The translations under genes were made by a program, and so were the position numbers. DNA of 64,000 nt from Diadema setosum (Eukaryota; Echinodermata; Echinoidea; Diadematoida; Diadematidae): assembly GCF_964275005.1 (NCBI RefSeq), contig NC_092694.1, forward strand, positions 36,591,542 through 36,655,541, in the 5' to 3' direction. Below, one piece after another: positions 21,846 to 33,409 of this stretch. Every line of letters starts with the position of its first letter. Positions within the stretch are counted from its first letter, which is position 1. The notes under the pieces were generated by a model. It saw only the letters and a list, made by a program, of their open reading frames with translations, was not told the DNA's origin and searched no databases.

Positions 21846-24800
21846 TCATTTGTGTTGGAACTTTTGCAGCAGTTATCAAAGAATGAATAAAACTGGATAC
21901 AAATATAGAATCCATGTTATAAAACTTGCAAGGATGATACACTAATTTCATCACAATCATAGTCATGGATTGAAAAGGAACACATATATGCTATTATGTG
22001 CCAAGTTTGTTTGTTTGGTTTTTTTTTTTTTTGTATGTGAGGGGGTGTGTGTGTGTGTGTTTTCATTTGATTGCTCTTATGGTTTGTTCACTTATAGGTC
22101 TCCATACTTTCAACACTGTTATTATTCCTCGAGTACTAGTAGTATGTTGCACTGCATCTTTTATGAAAAAAACAAACACCAAAACCTCTAATTTTGCAGT
22201 CATTCACCTGGAGCATATACATTTGTACTGTACTCTTCTGAGCAGCAGTAAACTAATTTGCCCATTCACAATGAACTGGTTGTTTCCAGTCGCACAACTT
22301 ACAATATATATAGAAAACTTACAGTTTGTGAGATGGCGTCATTCAGTTGTGTACACAGCTATATGATGTACGTAGTAACTATCTCACTTTTTCAGTCATA
22401 AATTTATCTTGTGTATCATTCATCCAGTCACGCATTCAATCACTCCTTTCACTTTGTATGCCAAGTTAGCAAGGAAAGATATTCGTGCCATACCAATCAC
22501 AAGATGGAAATTTAATTGCAGTCATTCACAATTCTGGACATAAAAGAAATACAAAGTTTATGTAAATAACACTGTATATTCAAATTGGCTTGCCATTATT
22601 CAACAAGACAGCTCGCACTGCTGTTGTATGTATTCCACACAACCTACTAAAGAGCTCTGAACCACACTGCTTTCACAGTAGTTTGGGTACAGTCCCTTTG
22701 TTATCAGTCCATATTTTCCATTCACAACAGACTCAAGAGATGTCACCTGTAGGCCACACAGTTTTGGGGGATAAATTGTTTCCTGTCATGAATCGCCCAC
22801 TTATGGCCAGAAGTAACAAGATTTCAGAGGCTGAACTTATTTCACAGATGAGCCAGCAGGCAGTATTTCTAACATTATGGCATTGTTATTTCATGTTACT
22901 GAGTAAGATCTGAATATTACTGAGTACATGTATTACCAGGTAAAATTTGTATGCTTACCGTTATGTTGTAAAAGTTGCATCGCAGATTACAATTTGCACT
23001 GAAATAACCCCCATATTTCTCCTGTTGAAACATGAGAGATATTGAAACATACATTTTCTTCATCAGACACTCACAGATAAAACATAATAACATATGATAA
23101 CCAATAATTACAGTATATAGTGCCTTTTCAAAAAAGACTTGAAGCACTTCAACAATTACAACACTGATCCACTTACAATGTAACATGTAGGGGGCTCGTA
23201 GGCATGGCACATCCAGTCAATATTTGAAATATTACACTTTGAAAAGTCGCAAGTAATTAATGCAGGTTTGATTCATTTCAGAAGGGATCTTTCTTTTCTA
23301 TCAAAAACAGATCCCTTAACTTCCAAGCTTCAATCATATTTCTTACATGTCATGTGGTTGAAGCTTCTCTGGCATTGCCAGCTTAATGCCACAGTCAAGG
23401 TGTCACAAATTCCAATCTTTCAAATTCATGAAATCAAATTCCAATCTTCTACAATCTAAATGAGGCAATTGGCACAAATGTACATGCCTTGTCACATATC
23501 TTTTTTTTTTCTATATTTTTCAAATTCATTTCATTTCAGTCTCACAATAATTAATGAATGCTAATTTTGAATGGCAAGTACAATGCTTCTGCTCTGAAAT
23601 TATGCTGTATACTGTAAACCTGTTTCAATCAGAGGGGGCAGAAATTTGCTTACGACACAAGTTAGCCTTAACCCAATGAGGACTGACTGATTTTGCGACA
23701 ACAAGCATTTCCCATAGACACCTGCCCTAGTATACTCCGACTGGTTCTCAATTGGTTAAGAGGAAACTCTGTTAAGCCAGACTTGAAGCACCTCCAGACA
23801 TAAAGATTCTTACTCGCAAGTGGTACATGTACACTGATCTTTGAAGGCACTGAACACATAATAAAATTCTTGTTAACATGAAAACTTGGCTTATACCAGT
23901 CTACTGTCAGCCGCCATTACAGGACAAAGATCATCAATGTAAAGTATTGTATCATCCAATGAAGTCCCATTCTCTGAGTATGACTACTGCACATCAATAG
24001 TTTATACAGGATCCTGCTGTGTACTTCACTGTGAAAACAACCTTCAAACAATCAGAGTTAACATGATACAGACTACAACTGTGTCAAAGATAAGGTGGGT
24101 CTGAAAGTCATGACTACACACAAGGCCTTATGAACATCAATGCTGAACTGTTACCACATACTAGTATATTATTCTGTATGTACAACTTTAATAAAGATGT
24201 GGAGTGTAAAACAGATGCACCCATCGTGTCACTGACTTCATTTGTATTTCCAGTTCCAGTGTATATTGTAAGCAACTTTGTTCAACTTTGTCAATAAACA
24301 AAACTATTTCACATTGATCACTTAAATAAACAGTATTGAAGTCAACATCCCTTTAAAATTAACTCTGAGACAAATAGAACTATGCAGATATTCATCAGTC
24401 TAGAGATACCACACAATTACACTTGCTGTAGGAAGTCTTTAATATTAGAATCTCAGATAAGCTGGAAAACATGATCAAGAGAGGCACTCCTGTATGGATT
24501 GTACATTGCTAAGTAATTGAAAGATAAAAACTTTATAAGACCAAGGAGGTACTAGTACCTCCTTGATAAGACGATAATTTGTACATTTACGAATAATTTC
24601 TGAATCCAAAAGAAAGATTCATATACACTCAACAACACTGACAAACAGACAGACACACAATAAAAACTCACACACCTATGAAGGAACTTTGTTCACAATG
24701 TGGACTAAATCACATTTTTGAACTAAGGAAAACCCACTAGAACTTTAGAAGACTGAGAGCTAAACACTATCAATTCTGTTTATGCTCTTCCAGCATTATC

Positions 24801-26490
24801 ACAGCCAATGTGAAAAACTGAATGTGGATTTTTCTTCCCAACACCAGGATGTAAATCCTGCCTTTCCACTGTAAATCTTACTGTTTTCAACAATCTACAT
24901 ATGGCAGTTTATAGTTTACAGTCAGGGGTCCTTCAGCTCATATCATGTAATCTGACAATGTAAGTACATTTCAATTGGACCACAGTGATCAAATTAATCT
25001 ATCATAAAATTTCATTCAAAGTTAAATGGTGCAGTATTTCGAGATATTTACATTGTAACCTCTGGCAATTTAAAGAGTCATGAATACTGAGGAAACACCA
25101 CAGACAGTATTTTTGTACTGAGCAAGGTGATATCCAATATTCTTACAGAGCTAGACCTGCTCATAATAAAGAGGATAAAATGGGTTTACCCCTTGCATAG
25201 AGACTATAAAATCTCTATCCCATTAAAAGTGCTATTCATTGGAGTGGGTAAAAGGAAAGCGATGGAAGGTTAATGGCAGGATGATGTCACGGTTTAGGGA
25301 CAATATGAAGAATGATAGGAAAATGATGTGATGTCACATTAGTGTCATGATGATGTCACAGTGTTTGGTGATGATATCACAATAATGTGAAAATGATGCT
25401 ATGATGTTATAAAGGTATAAGAATTATGTCTTGATGACAATGACGATGATGATGATGATTTAGTCTTATTCATAGAGGGTAGCCACTTTAGTGATCTTTG
25501 CACTGTTCTCCTTGTGGTTCCTGTTCACATTCATGAATGTAATTCAGCTATCAGGATTCTGTCATGATAATCTAATGATGATGATGATGTGAGGATGTCA
25601 TGTTGATAATGAGCTGGCGATGTGATAGGGATGTAATATTGTCATAAATATAATACAAACATTATTATGATGTCATGATGACTGAGGATGTGACATAAAC
25701 GCATCGAGTGGATTAGACATTGGAATGATTGGCAATGAGCCATATAATCAATCTTTCGCCTTCCCCTAACATCATCAGCTATCAACCAAAAAAAAAAAAA
25801 AAAAAAATGGCTTGACTGAGAGTGATGGGTTGACATTGGTATTGGTATTCCTCTGAGTAACCAGTGCTATATAACTTGCAAATATATCAAAGACGATTCT
25901 GACAGAGAATGTCATCACAACTATGAAATCTGTATGTTTACTTGGGAAAGGGGAGGGAGAGAACTAACCTGAATTCAATTTTATAGGGGCATGATTTGTT
26001 TTGTCCCTTTAAGCAGCATTACACATTAAAATGTTCTTGTCATCTTATCATCATACAAATCTGTAACTGCTGAAAGACTGCAATAGTGCAGATGAAAGAG
26101 TTGGCATTCATGTACCAATTGCAAAATTTCAAATACATGAAATCAAATGCTACAGATTCAAGAAATGAACTAAATATAAATGCATTACTCAATACTGGCA
26201 ACCTTCATCATCAATAAAAACCATTATCAGTGATAATTGTTTAAAGTAAGTGCCCATTATAAGAACCATGAGAAACACTTAAATATAAAACCTTGTGCAA
26301 ACAGGAACACTTCCATAAGGCAAAAAAAAAAAATCATTGTATTGGCGTAACCCGCCCCACCCTAGAAAACCCCCCGACCCTGAACTTTTCACACACAAAA
26401 AAAGAAAATACATCGTTTTTACTGAGAGAGGGCGCGACACGGGTTTGCGAATTATCAAAAACAACAACAACAACAACACCTGGTGTCGGA
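21846..26490. other. Long stretch without a supported gene
   Basis: No exon could be supported on either strand. Contents noted: (TG)n near 22045; a TAACCCAATGAGGACTGA-type repeat near 23670; the 24-bp perfect palindrome CAAGGAGGTACT + AGTACCTCCTTG at 24542-24565; TGATGTCA-rich simple sequence at 25260-25680; poly-A near 25790; and (CAA)n near 26462. It could include the 3' UTR of the minus-strand relics at 27.6-32.3 kb, but nothing proves it. Confidence 0.4.
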
Positions 26491-26492
26491 AA

Positions 26493-26613
26493 ATGGCCGT
26501 GCAGTACAGCGTGTTGGCGACTGATAAGTCCGGTTCGAAGATTTTATTTAGTATTATTCAGAGAATCGATTTGTCAGTGGCGCTGGGTGATTTAGCCCAG
26601 GAATTTCTGACCG
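26493..26613 (+). CDS. Possible orphan first exon, function unknown
   Basis: The ATG at 26493 opens 40 codons, MAVQYSVLATDKSGSKILFS onward, ending LAQEFLTG at a good donor (CCG|GTATGT at 26613/26614). The composition looks protein-like rather than low-complexity, but I do not recognise the family. The next open stretch on this strand is 26791-27055; I cannot show that the two belong together. Confidence 0.3.
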
Positions 26614-26790
26614 GTATGTCGTGACGGCTTTTAAACTTGTTATATAACAAATTTTTTGATGCAACAGACCTTCTCTATCGAATGGGGTTTCGTTAAATAT
26701 GAGTTTTACACCTAAAATACAGGTAGCAGGTACAATTGTACACAGTCTTCACTTATTAATGACTTTCACTGAGTATACCCAACCAAACAA

Positions 26791-27055
26791 ATGTCCGTGC
26801 ACCAGTACATGTATGAAGATTTTGACAGATTGAATGCGTCAGAAATACTGCAAAACCACATAAGATTCCTGCCAAGTATCAATGAGACCATCGTCAGGTC
26901 AAACAAGTTCAAAATCACACAGTTGCTTGATGATGTGACGCCGACTCAACCGCCGATGACCCTACTTTTAATCTCCGGCACAACTAAGACAGAGGAAGTC
27001 AGCATCACCAAGAAACAGATATCTGAAATGAGCAACAAAAATCAGTCAATCGAGA
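26791..27055 (+). CDS. Possible orphan exon, function unknown
   Basis: The ATG at 26791 opens about 88 codons (MSVHQYMYEDFDRLNASEIL onward) that end near NKNQSIE at a near-perfect donor, GA|GTAAGT. The stretch includes FKITQLLDDVTPTQPPMTLL and has no simple-sequence bias. An internal acceptor such as TTTTGACAG near 26826 is an alternative start. No family was recognised and no downstream plus-strand exon was found. Confidence 0.3.
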
Positions 27056-27580
27056 GTAAGTCATTAAAGGGAGTTCTATGGAAAAGAGTAAAACTGTGCC
27101 TGATTGCCCCTCTAATTAAACAGACATGGAAGTCACTGTAGTGCATTAGACATTAAATTAGTCAATTATACCATCCAGTCAGCAGCCTATGAAACCAAAT
27201 ACTTGTATATAGCATTATTTTCCTACAAATATCTTATAAAGTGAAAAAAAGTATAAGAAACCTCTAATTTTCTCAAAACATGAAGCAGAGCAGAATACAA
27301 GAAATCCTACAGAAATGCTGAGGTTTAGTTGTGAAGAAGTACAATCATAATGACAGATGTTTTACACATAGTTAACTCATTCAATTTTTTTGCTTTTAAA
27401 GGACACATTTGTACACATTAGCGTACAATGGGCAATAATTTTACAATGTGTACAATTAACAATTAGCCTGTGATGTTTAAATGACGGCCCTTGGTTTCAA
27501 CAATGACATGGCAAAAGTGTGCGAATACACCAGTGGGATGGGAGAAGGGGAGGGAAGTTCATGCCACACTCACCTTATAC

Positions 27581-29227
27581 TGACAGTGCTTCCATCTGGA
27601 ATATTTCCTGTAGTGGTGGGAAGTAGATAACCAACATCAGTTACATCTTGAAGGACAGCTAACCAAGGCATGATCTGCATGTTTGACAACATTACTTATC
27701 AAAATTATCACTCATTACTTTATGTTGAAACGTACTGACAAAGTCTGTACACAATTGAGTAATTTCATCACCAGTGGTGCATCAGACAGTATGTATGGTC
27801 TTGTATTCATACATGTATGCTACACGTCTTTTTATGACTTTGTCTGACACAGAGAAGGCTGAGGCAGGATTGCATCTAATCGAGAGGAGCAGTCATTATT
27901 ACAGTGCCATCTGGACTGCTTGACAGGCACAAGTTGATAAATCCCAGCTCAAGATAGTATCATGCTTGTCCTTATATTCTGAAAAGGCTTCATGGAGCAA
28001 AACAATTCATTGCATACTGTATGTGAAGATGAATGCTGCTACTGCATGTACTAATATACACAGCCAAGTATCTATAAAGACAATGGATAAATCTAATCAA
28101 ATCAATACATGCATCATTATCTAATATTACAATCCGCATGACAAAGCATCTGACAGAAGATAGCTTGCTAAATGCACTAATGTTATCACTCGGCACAATG
28201 TAGCAAGGGCATAATATTACAATTATGTAAAGGAAGAACTTGACCAATATTAATAGAAATGTGTGTACAGTCATGGATAATAAAGGGAGCACTAACCTCT
28301 CTCCAGAAGACCCAGAGGATCCCCACGACGATGATGAGGGCAGAAATGACTACATAAATAAGAAGAGGTCTGGTGATCATGGGGTCACGAACCTAACGAG
28401 GAGGCTTCCTTATTACATCCTTGTCCAATGGCTCCACTCCGAGACTGGACAGAGGAGTGGGGAGAGAATGAAACATTATCATACAGTAATGTGAACTACA
28501 GAATGCACAATTTTTTTTTTTTCATGTCAGTATTTGTTCATTATCCATCTTTGATAATACATGTATACACACTCTTTCTTTTTTTTTAAAGAATTAACAT
28601 ATATTTGTCCTTTCTTCCAAATTAACAATAAAATCTGTAGCCATATAGACAGAAAGGATTTCTGGAAACAACATTAATGTGTAGAGTAGATGAAATAGTT
28701 GGCGTCCAGACTTTCCAATAAGAAGGGTCACAAAGAGAAGGAGAGTGGCATACAAATGAGACTTCGAAACACTGCTGATTTGAGAGGTATTGATTTTTAC
28801 TTTTACAAAATTATTTTCCCCATGACTGAAGAATTATAATGGTACTCACTAAGATGCTGCTTTAGCCGATGAAAAGGTAAAATGAAATATTTTGAAACCA
28901 AAGCTTTAATGAGGTTCAAAGATATTTGCTAGAAGAAATTTGATTGATTGATTGATTAATTGATTGATTGATTGACTGATTGATTGATTGTCAATCTTTA
29001 AGCAGAGTGGCCTGATTAGACTGAATCAGAATAATGACTGCACTGCCGGCATAATTGCCCTCCCCCTTCAGAATACTCTCAGACCTGCTGATGTGTGCAC
29101 ATTGTGGCTCACCCTTGAGCAGGTGGTCCTTCCATGATGACGTTGATCCAAAGGCTCTGCATGGCATTGAGTGGGTTGGGAAACGTCATGATGATGGATA
29201 GGGCTATCAGAGTCCAAGGCAGCTATG
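27581..29227 (-). pseudogene. ATP2C1: Broken secretory-pathway Ca2+/Mn2+ ATPase (SPCA) C-terminal exons
   Basis: Three minus-strand segments match the C-terminal membrane part of SPCA, the Golgi Ca2+/Mn2+ pump. 29227-29113 encodes SIAAL, then TLIALSII and [20 protein letters not shown]. 28444-28297 encodes LGVEPLDKDVIRKPPR and VVISALIIVVGILWVFWRE. 27674-27581 holds LVIYFPPLQEIFQMEALS. Splice sites are plausible (GG|GTGAGC, GAG|GTTAGT). The first segment has a surplus G after the SIAAL codons, the second a TAG after KPPR, and the third loses frame before LVIYF. The exon expected to carry TMTFTCFVFF-like sequence and everything upstream (phosphorylation Asp, ATP-binding domain) are absent. Retained introns mark an unprocessed relic, not a retrocopy. 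Confidence 0.75.
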
Positions 29228-29319
29228 CTCCCACCAACACAGAGAAACAAACAAACAAACAAAATCATATGTTGCAATCTATCTTCATAGATCCTTCACT
29301 TCATACTTTTGCATAATCA

Positions 29320-29905
29320 TTAATACAAACATGCATACACCAAGTGTAAAAAAAAAATAATAATCCCGCTGGCATTGCATAAATATGAGGGAAATAGTAA
29401 AATGTTGAAGTGTTGCCCTTTTCTTTGGCCCCTGACCTTTGACCCCATGAACCCTAAATTCTCTAGATAATCATTGTCAGTCAGTACATGTATATATGCT
29501 ATGTTCCATGAAGATACCACGAACAATTTCCAAGTTACTTGACCTTTTGACCTTTGACCTTTGACCTCATGACCCCAAACTTCCACCAGAGAATCTTAAT
29601 TGGGTAATACATATATACACCAAGTTTTAAGAAAATATCTTCAGGCATTGCATAGATATGGTGGAAATAGTGAAATTTTACGTATTTGACCTTGACCTTT
29701 TGACCTTTGATCTTGAGCATGTGCACCCAAAAGTTGATAGGCACAACTTCACCCCCTAATACACATACATGCCAAGTTTCATTAGGATACCTCAAAACGT
29801 TTTTTAGTTACGCTGTCCACAAAATTCATTATGGACGGAAGGACGGACGGACGGACAACCCGAAAACATGATGCCTCCGGCACCACTTCGTGGCGGAGGC
29901 ATAAA
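29320..29905. repeat. Interspersed repeat with TGACCTTTGACC modules and a hairpin tail
   Basis: About three loosely related 130-bp modules each pair a TGACCTTTGACC-type phrase (29433, 29548, 29697) with a CACCAAGT.T.A..AAGATA-type phrase. The right end has (GGAC)n at about 29834 and a terminal hairpin, ATGCCTCCGGCACC with GTGGCGGAGGCAT, then poly-A at 29902. It looks like a retroposed non-coding repeat. No protein is encoded. Confidence 0.6.
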
Positions 29906-30691
29906 AAAAAAGAAAAAAAAAGGCTGTCAGCTGTGATTCAAGAAAATCTCACACTGCAAATATTTCTTGCTTTACAGTACGCACAAAACTACTTCCATTG
30001 GGGTGTAAGAACGACATTTTGTGTAAGTAGAGAATAGAGATTGTTAAGAATTGGGTGTGCACTTTTGATTATTGCAACACAAGATAGATACTCTAGAATC
30101 TACTTTTTGAAACAAAAATCTTTACAGTATCCTGTCTTCATTTCTTTCTGAATCTACAACTCCTCAAAGATTAGCTGATTGATGTAACTACCTTTATGAG
30201 GGTCGTAAAATTTTGATATACACTGATCAGGATCCTCTGATAAAATAGTTATCGCAGCACAAGCATGGCTCCTGTAAGCAATATGTTGATTAAACAGAAT
30301 TTCCCCACTAGTTAAAGTCAGGGTTAACCACTCTGGAATTGGACTCCAGCTATCACTGGGGTAACATGACTCTCACCTGGTATAGCCATTGAAGACAGCT
30401 GCTCTGGTTTGTCCAAAAGATCCACATTCTCTCGACGGAAAGACTTTGACTTGGCACCAGCAAAGTTCCTGAAAGAATACAAGACAAGCTTATCAACAAA
30501 GAACATGATACATGTACTACAAAATACCACAAATCATAAGCAATTACATCTCATCTGGTACAGAAATCCTATGACCCACCAAACAAACAAATAAACACAA
30601 ACTACAATAACAGTGAACACATTCTGAACAAGACACTTTTTTTTTCTTTTAATACTGCACAATTTATTCTGACAAATGAAGTATGGAATTG

Positions 30692-31110
30692 CGACTGATT
30701 GACAAATTGCCCCACATCGACGTAAATATGCACTGAATTGATCAGTGTTTTAGTAGTAGCCATGATAAAAAAATCATGGGCGTACATACTCGAGCAGGAT
30801 TCGAACCTACGACCTCCTGATCACCGGACAGGCGTCATCTCCACTAGACCACCGAGCTTTCGCCCGACAGCAAGTGTTGGTTCTAATCCTTATAGCATGC
30901 AGCGGGTACTGCTTTGTTATTCAAATTCATGAAATTCTTCCGTCGAGATGTTTTCATTGCGACTGATTGACAAATTGCCCCACATCGACGTAAATATCAT
31001 GGCTACTACTAAAACACTGATCAATTCAGTGCTTATTTACGTCGATGTGGGGCAATTTGTCAATCAGTCGCAATGAAAACATCTCGACGGAAGAATTTCA
31101 TGAATTTGAA
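30692..31110 (-). mobile_element. Foldback element carrying a tRNA-like head
   Basis: The element is flanked by the 14-bp direct repeat GAAGTATGGAATTG (30678-30691 and 31111-31124). The segment GCGACTGATTGACAAATTGC with CCCACATCGACGTAAATA occurs at 30691, again at 30959, and inverted at about 31034-31071. The outer 75 bp pair with the far end, and a second long hairpin lies at 30926-31108. Between them, on the minus strand, is a tRNA-like stretch (about 30875-30785) with GCTCGGTGGTCTAGTGGAGA as box A and GGTTCGAATCC as box B. A diverged relative is at 63267-63712. It sits in an intron of the NECAB relic. Confidence 0.75.
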
Positions 31111-31582
31111 GAAGTATGGAATTGTTTGCTTGATTTTCTTCTGAACTAAATAATCTATGCTTTATAATAAGGAGCTACAGTGTCAAACCTTGGCAAAACC
31201 ATCACTGGATCAATAGAGATCAACACAAAGTGACTCACGTCTTCCAGTCCTCTTCTGTTTCCCAGATCTCGTAGACGGCATAGTTACAGGTCCCCTCATG
31301 GCCTCAAACATTCTCACACTGTAGCTGCCATTGTGTATTAGTGGAAACAACAGAAATACAATGCATGACATTACTGGGTAAATACTGTATACCTTTTGGA
31401 ACATAATTTTATCAACATATAATAAACTTGATGTTGAAAAGATGAACTGAAATGTTTCCAATTAGTACCATATTGATGTACCGGTACTTGTTCCAGGTTT
31501 CTCTAGGTACTGCTATTACAGTTTGCCTACAATATATTTAGAGGCATATATATTGTAATTTTGCAAGGGGGAAAGCAATGAT

Positions 31583-31608
31583 GAATGATGATGATGATGA
31601 TGATGATA
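31583..31608 (+). repeat. (GAT)n microsatellite; a (CA)n run follows at 31842-31873
   Basis: Simple repeats in an intron of the NECAB relic. The short open frames over them are artefacts. Confidence 0.85.
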
Positions 31609-32309
31609 ATCATGACTAGTAACATCATTTTCATTATTCAAGTAAAAACAACAGTGATAATTCATCATGAAAATTTTATTATGACCACTACCATCACTAC
31701 TTTATTATTCCTAATATTACTAGCTTTGAAAAAACACACCAAATCACTATATTCCAAGTTTATCACAAAAGTAAAAAACATTCACAATGGGGCATAAAGT
31801 CTTGACTTCCTAAGCTTCATCTTTGAAACTTTAGTTTCAACACACACACACACACACACACGCACACACACACAAATAAATAACAAAGATGTAAAATTTG
31901 AACAACAATTTTCAAACAGTACAAGTACTTGACTAAGTTAGTACTTGACTGGATTAGGCATCCAGAATTCTACTCTGTTGAAAGATAGGGATGGCTGTTT
32001 ATATCACATATCTATATCCTCTGAGAATTGTTCATTCAGCTTATTCAATCTCATAACTTTCCATAAGAAACATCACATTCATAGAAGAAAAAAAAAAAGA
32101 AATAAAGTCAATTTTCCTAACTCTGTGATTAGTATAATATTACTGAAGCACTTTCCATTCAAAATATCACACCAGTGGGAATCTAGCAATGAGGACACGA
32201 TGTCTTACCTCACACATCCATCATCTCTTCCTGCTGCATCAACGTATGTCCTCAGGTTGTCACGGAAACTTCATATTCTTTTCCTCCTGTACGGCGAACT
32301 ACCTGCCAA

Positions 32310-33130
32310 CAATGAATGCCTGTGGAGAGTAATCGTGATCGCGTGAATAACTGCAGTCAGCAACGCGCTGTCGTAATGATACTGACCTGTGTGACAGTAA
32401 CTCTAATTGTTAGTCTCATGGGGGGGGGGGGGGGAGGGGGAGAGAACAACTAGCAATCTATATTTCATGATGAGTTACACATTACTCCAGGTTAGAAGGC
32501 ATATAACCTTGTTTTTTATGATGTCTATGATGGTCCCCCTTATTTAAAAGCCACCGTAATGTGTAACGTTAACATTAAACAGCGTACGCAAAGCTGTGAG
32601 CGCGAGCAGAAACAACCACAACTAAGTCAACGTTGAATTCAATGCTTCCCCATGTCTCATTTAATTCAAATTTATGTGAGTGACTGGAAATGAGATACTA
32701 AGGAATCCCTGAAATTTTGGTGGAATTTGGTAGAGTAAAATTTGAGGTATATCTTCTTGCCTCTTAGATACGATATTGGCTTACTGCCAATACTGCATTA
32801 CCATTTTACTACCGCCGGAATCTGTCTCTAAGAAAGACCATGACCGACGGCAACGAGAAGAGACAGATCTCAGACAAATTTCAATGGTCGCGCTCTGTCC
32901 ACACGTAGTGCTCCTCTACAAGTTAGCGTGGATATGTCTTCCTGGACATTTTGCTCACTAAACCATACAGATACAGATCTCATCGGTCTACGACAGTTTA
33001 CCAACCTGGGGTTGCTGAGGCTGAGCCCGTATCCGTAGTGCCGGTGCGGTGCCGGTGGTTGAGCCTGAGCCTATTTACAGCCTCAGGCTGTGGTCTTGCC
33101 CTTGGCCTGCTTGATGTTTGGGTTGGAGAC
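32310..33130. other. No gene seen
   Basis: Contains a poly-G run at about 32419 and moderately GC-rich sequence from 32,580, with short chance frames. The upstream exons of the NECAB relic (EF hands) were looked for here and not found. Confidence 0.45.
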
Positions 33131-33132
33131 CT

Positions 33133-33309
33133 GGGGGGCGTTTCATCAACGAGTTTGTCGGAGTTTTCACCGACAAATTTGCTATCAGCCAATCAGACCA
33201 AGGATTTCATTAGCTTTTAACAGTTGTCAGTGTAAATCCTTGCGTCTGATTGGCTGATAGCAAATTTGTCGGTGAAAACTCCGACGAACTCGTTGATGAA
33301 ACGCCCCCC
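33133..33309. mobile_element. MITE with about 70-bp inverted ends (GGGGGGCGTTTCATCAACGA)
   Basis: The left arm GGGGGGCGTTTCATCAACGA continues through GTTTTCACCGACAAATTTGC and CAGCCAATCAGA. The right arm is its near-perfect complement and ends GATGAAACGCCCCCC. The loop is about 35 bp. It forms a strong cruciform and encodes nothing. The target duplication is not certain. Confidence 0.8.
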
Positions 33310-33409
33310 TGATCGTCATGGCAGGCGCTGCCGTAACTATACACAGCCCAGTCGCTGTACGTAGGATATTCGCACAGCGTACCTCCGTCTGGTCGGGCTA
33401 TTCGTAAAC

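Larger units (their letters stand above)
30377..32302 (-). pseudogene. NECAB: Broken NECAB-type (EF-hand/ABM domain) C-terminal exons
   Basis: Three minus-strand segments match the C-terminal monooxygenase-like (ABM) domain of NECAB neuronal Ca2+-binding proteins. 32302-32209 encodes VVRRTGGKEYE, then FRDNLRTYVDAAGRDDGCV. 31318-31239 encodes SVRMFEA, then EGTCNYAVYEIWETEEDWK. 30468-30377 encodes NFAGAKSKSFRR and ENVDLLDKPEQLSSMAIP. Splice sites are good (TTTCAG|GAAC, AC|GTGAGT, AG|GTGAGA). The first segment changes frame between EYE and FRD (two surplus bases) and the second between FEA and EGT (one missing base). The EF-hand part and the final PASWW-like tip are not found. It is either an unprocessed pseudogene or a sequence with several indel errors. 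Confidence 0.7.

Noticed and set aside
21391-21966. 191-codon minus-strand open frame
   Set aside because: It runs across the end of the hAT-like element and a separate TIR element, so it cannot be an ancestral gene. Composition and context are non-coding.
30785-30875. Functional tRNA gene on the minus strand
   Set aside because: Box A and box B are good, but the anticodon stem has a mismatch and the stretch belongs to a repeated foldback element. The tRNA-like heads at 15165, 61040 and 63400 are rejected for the same kind of reason.
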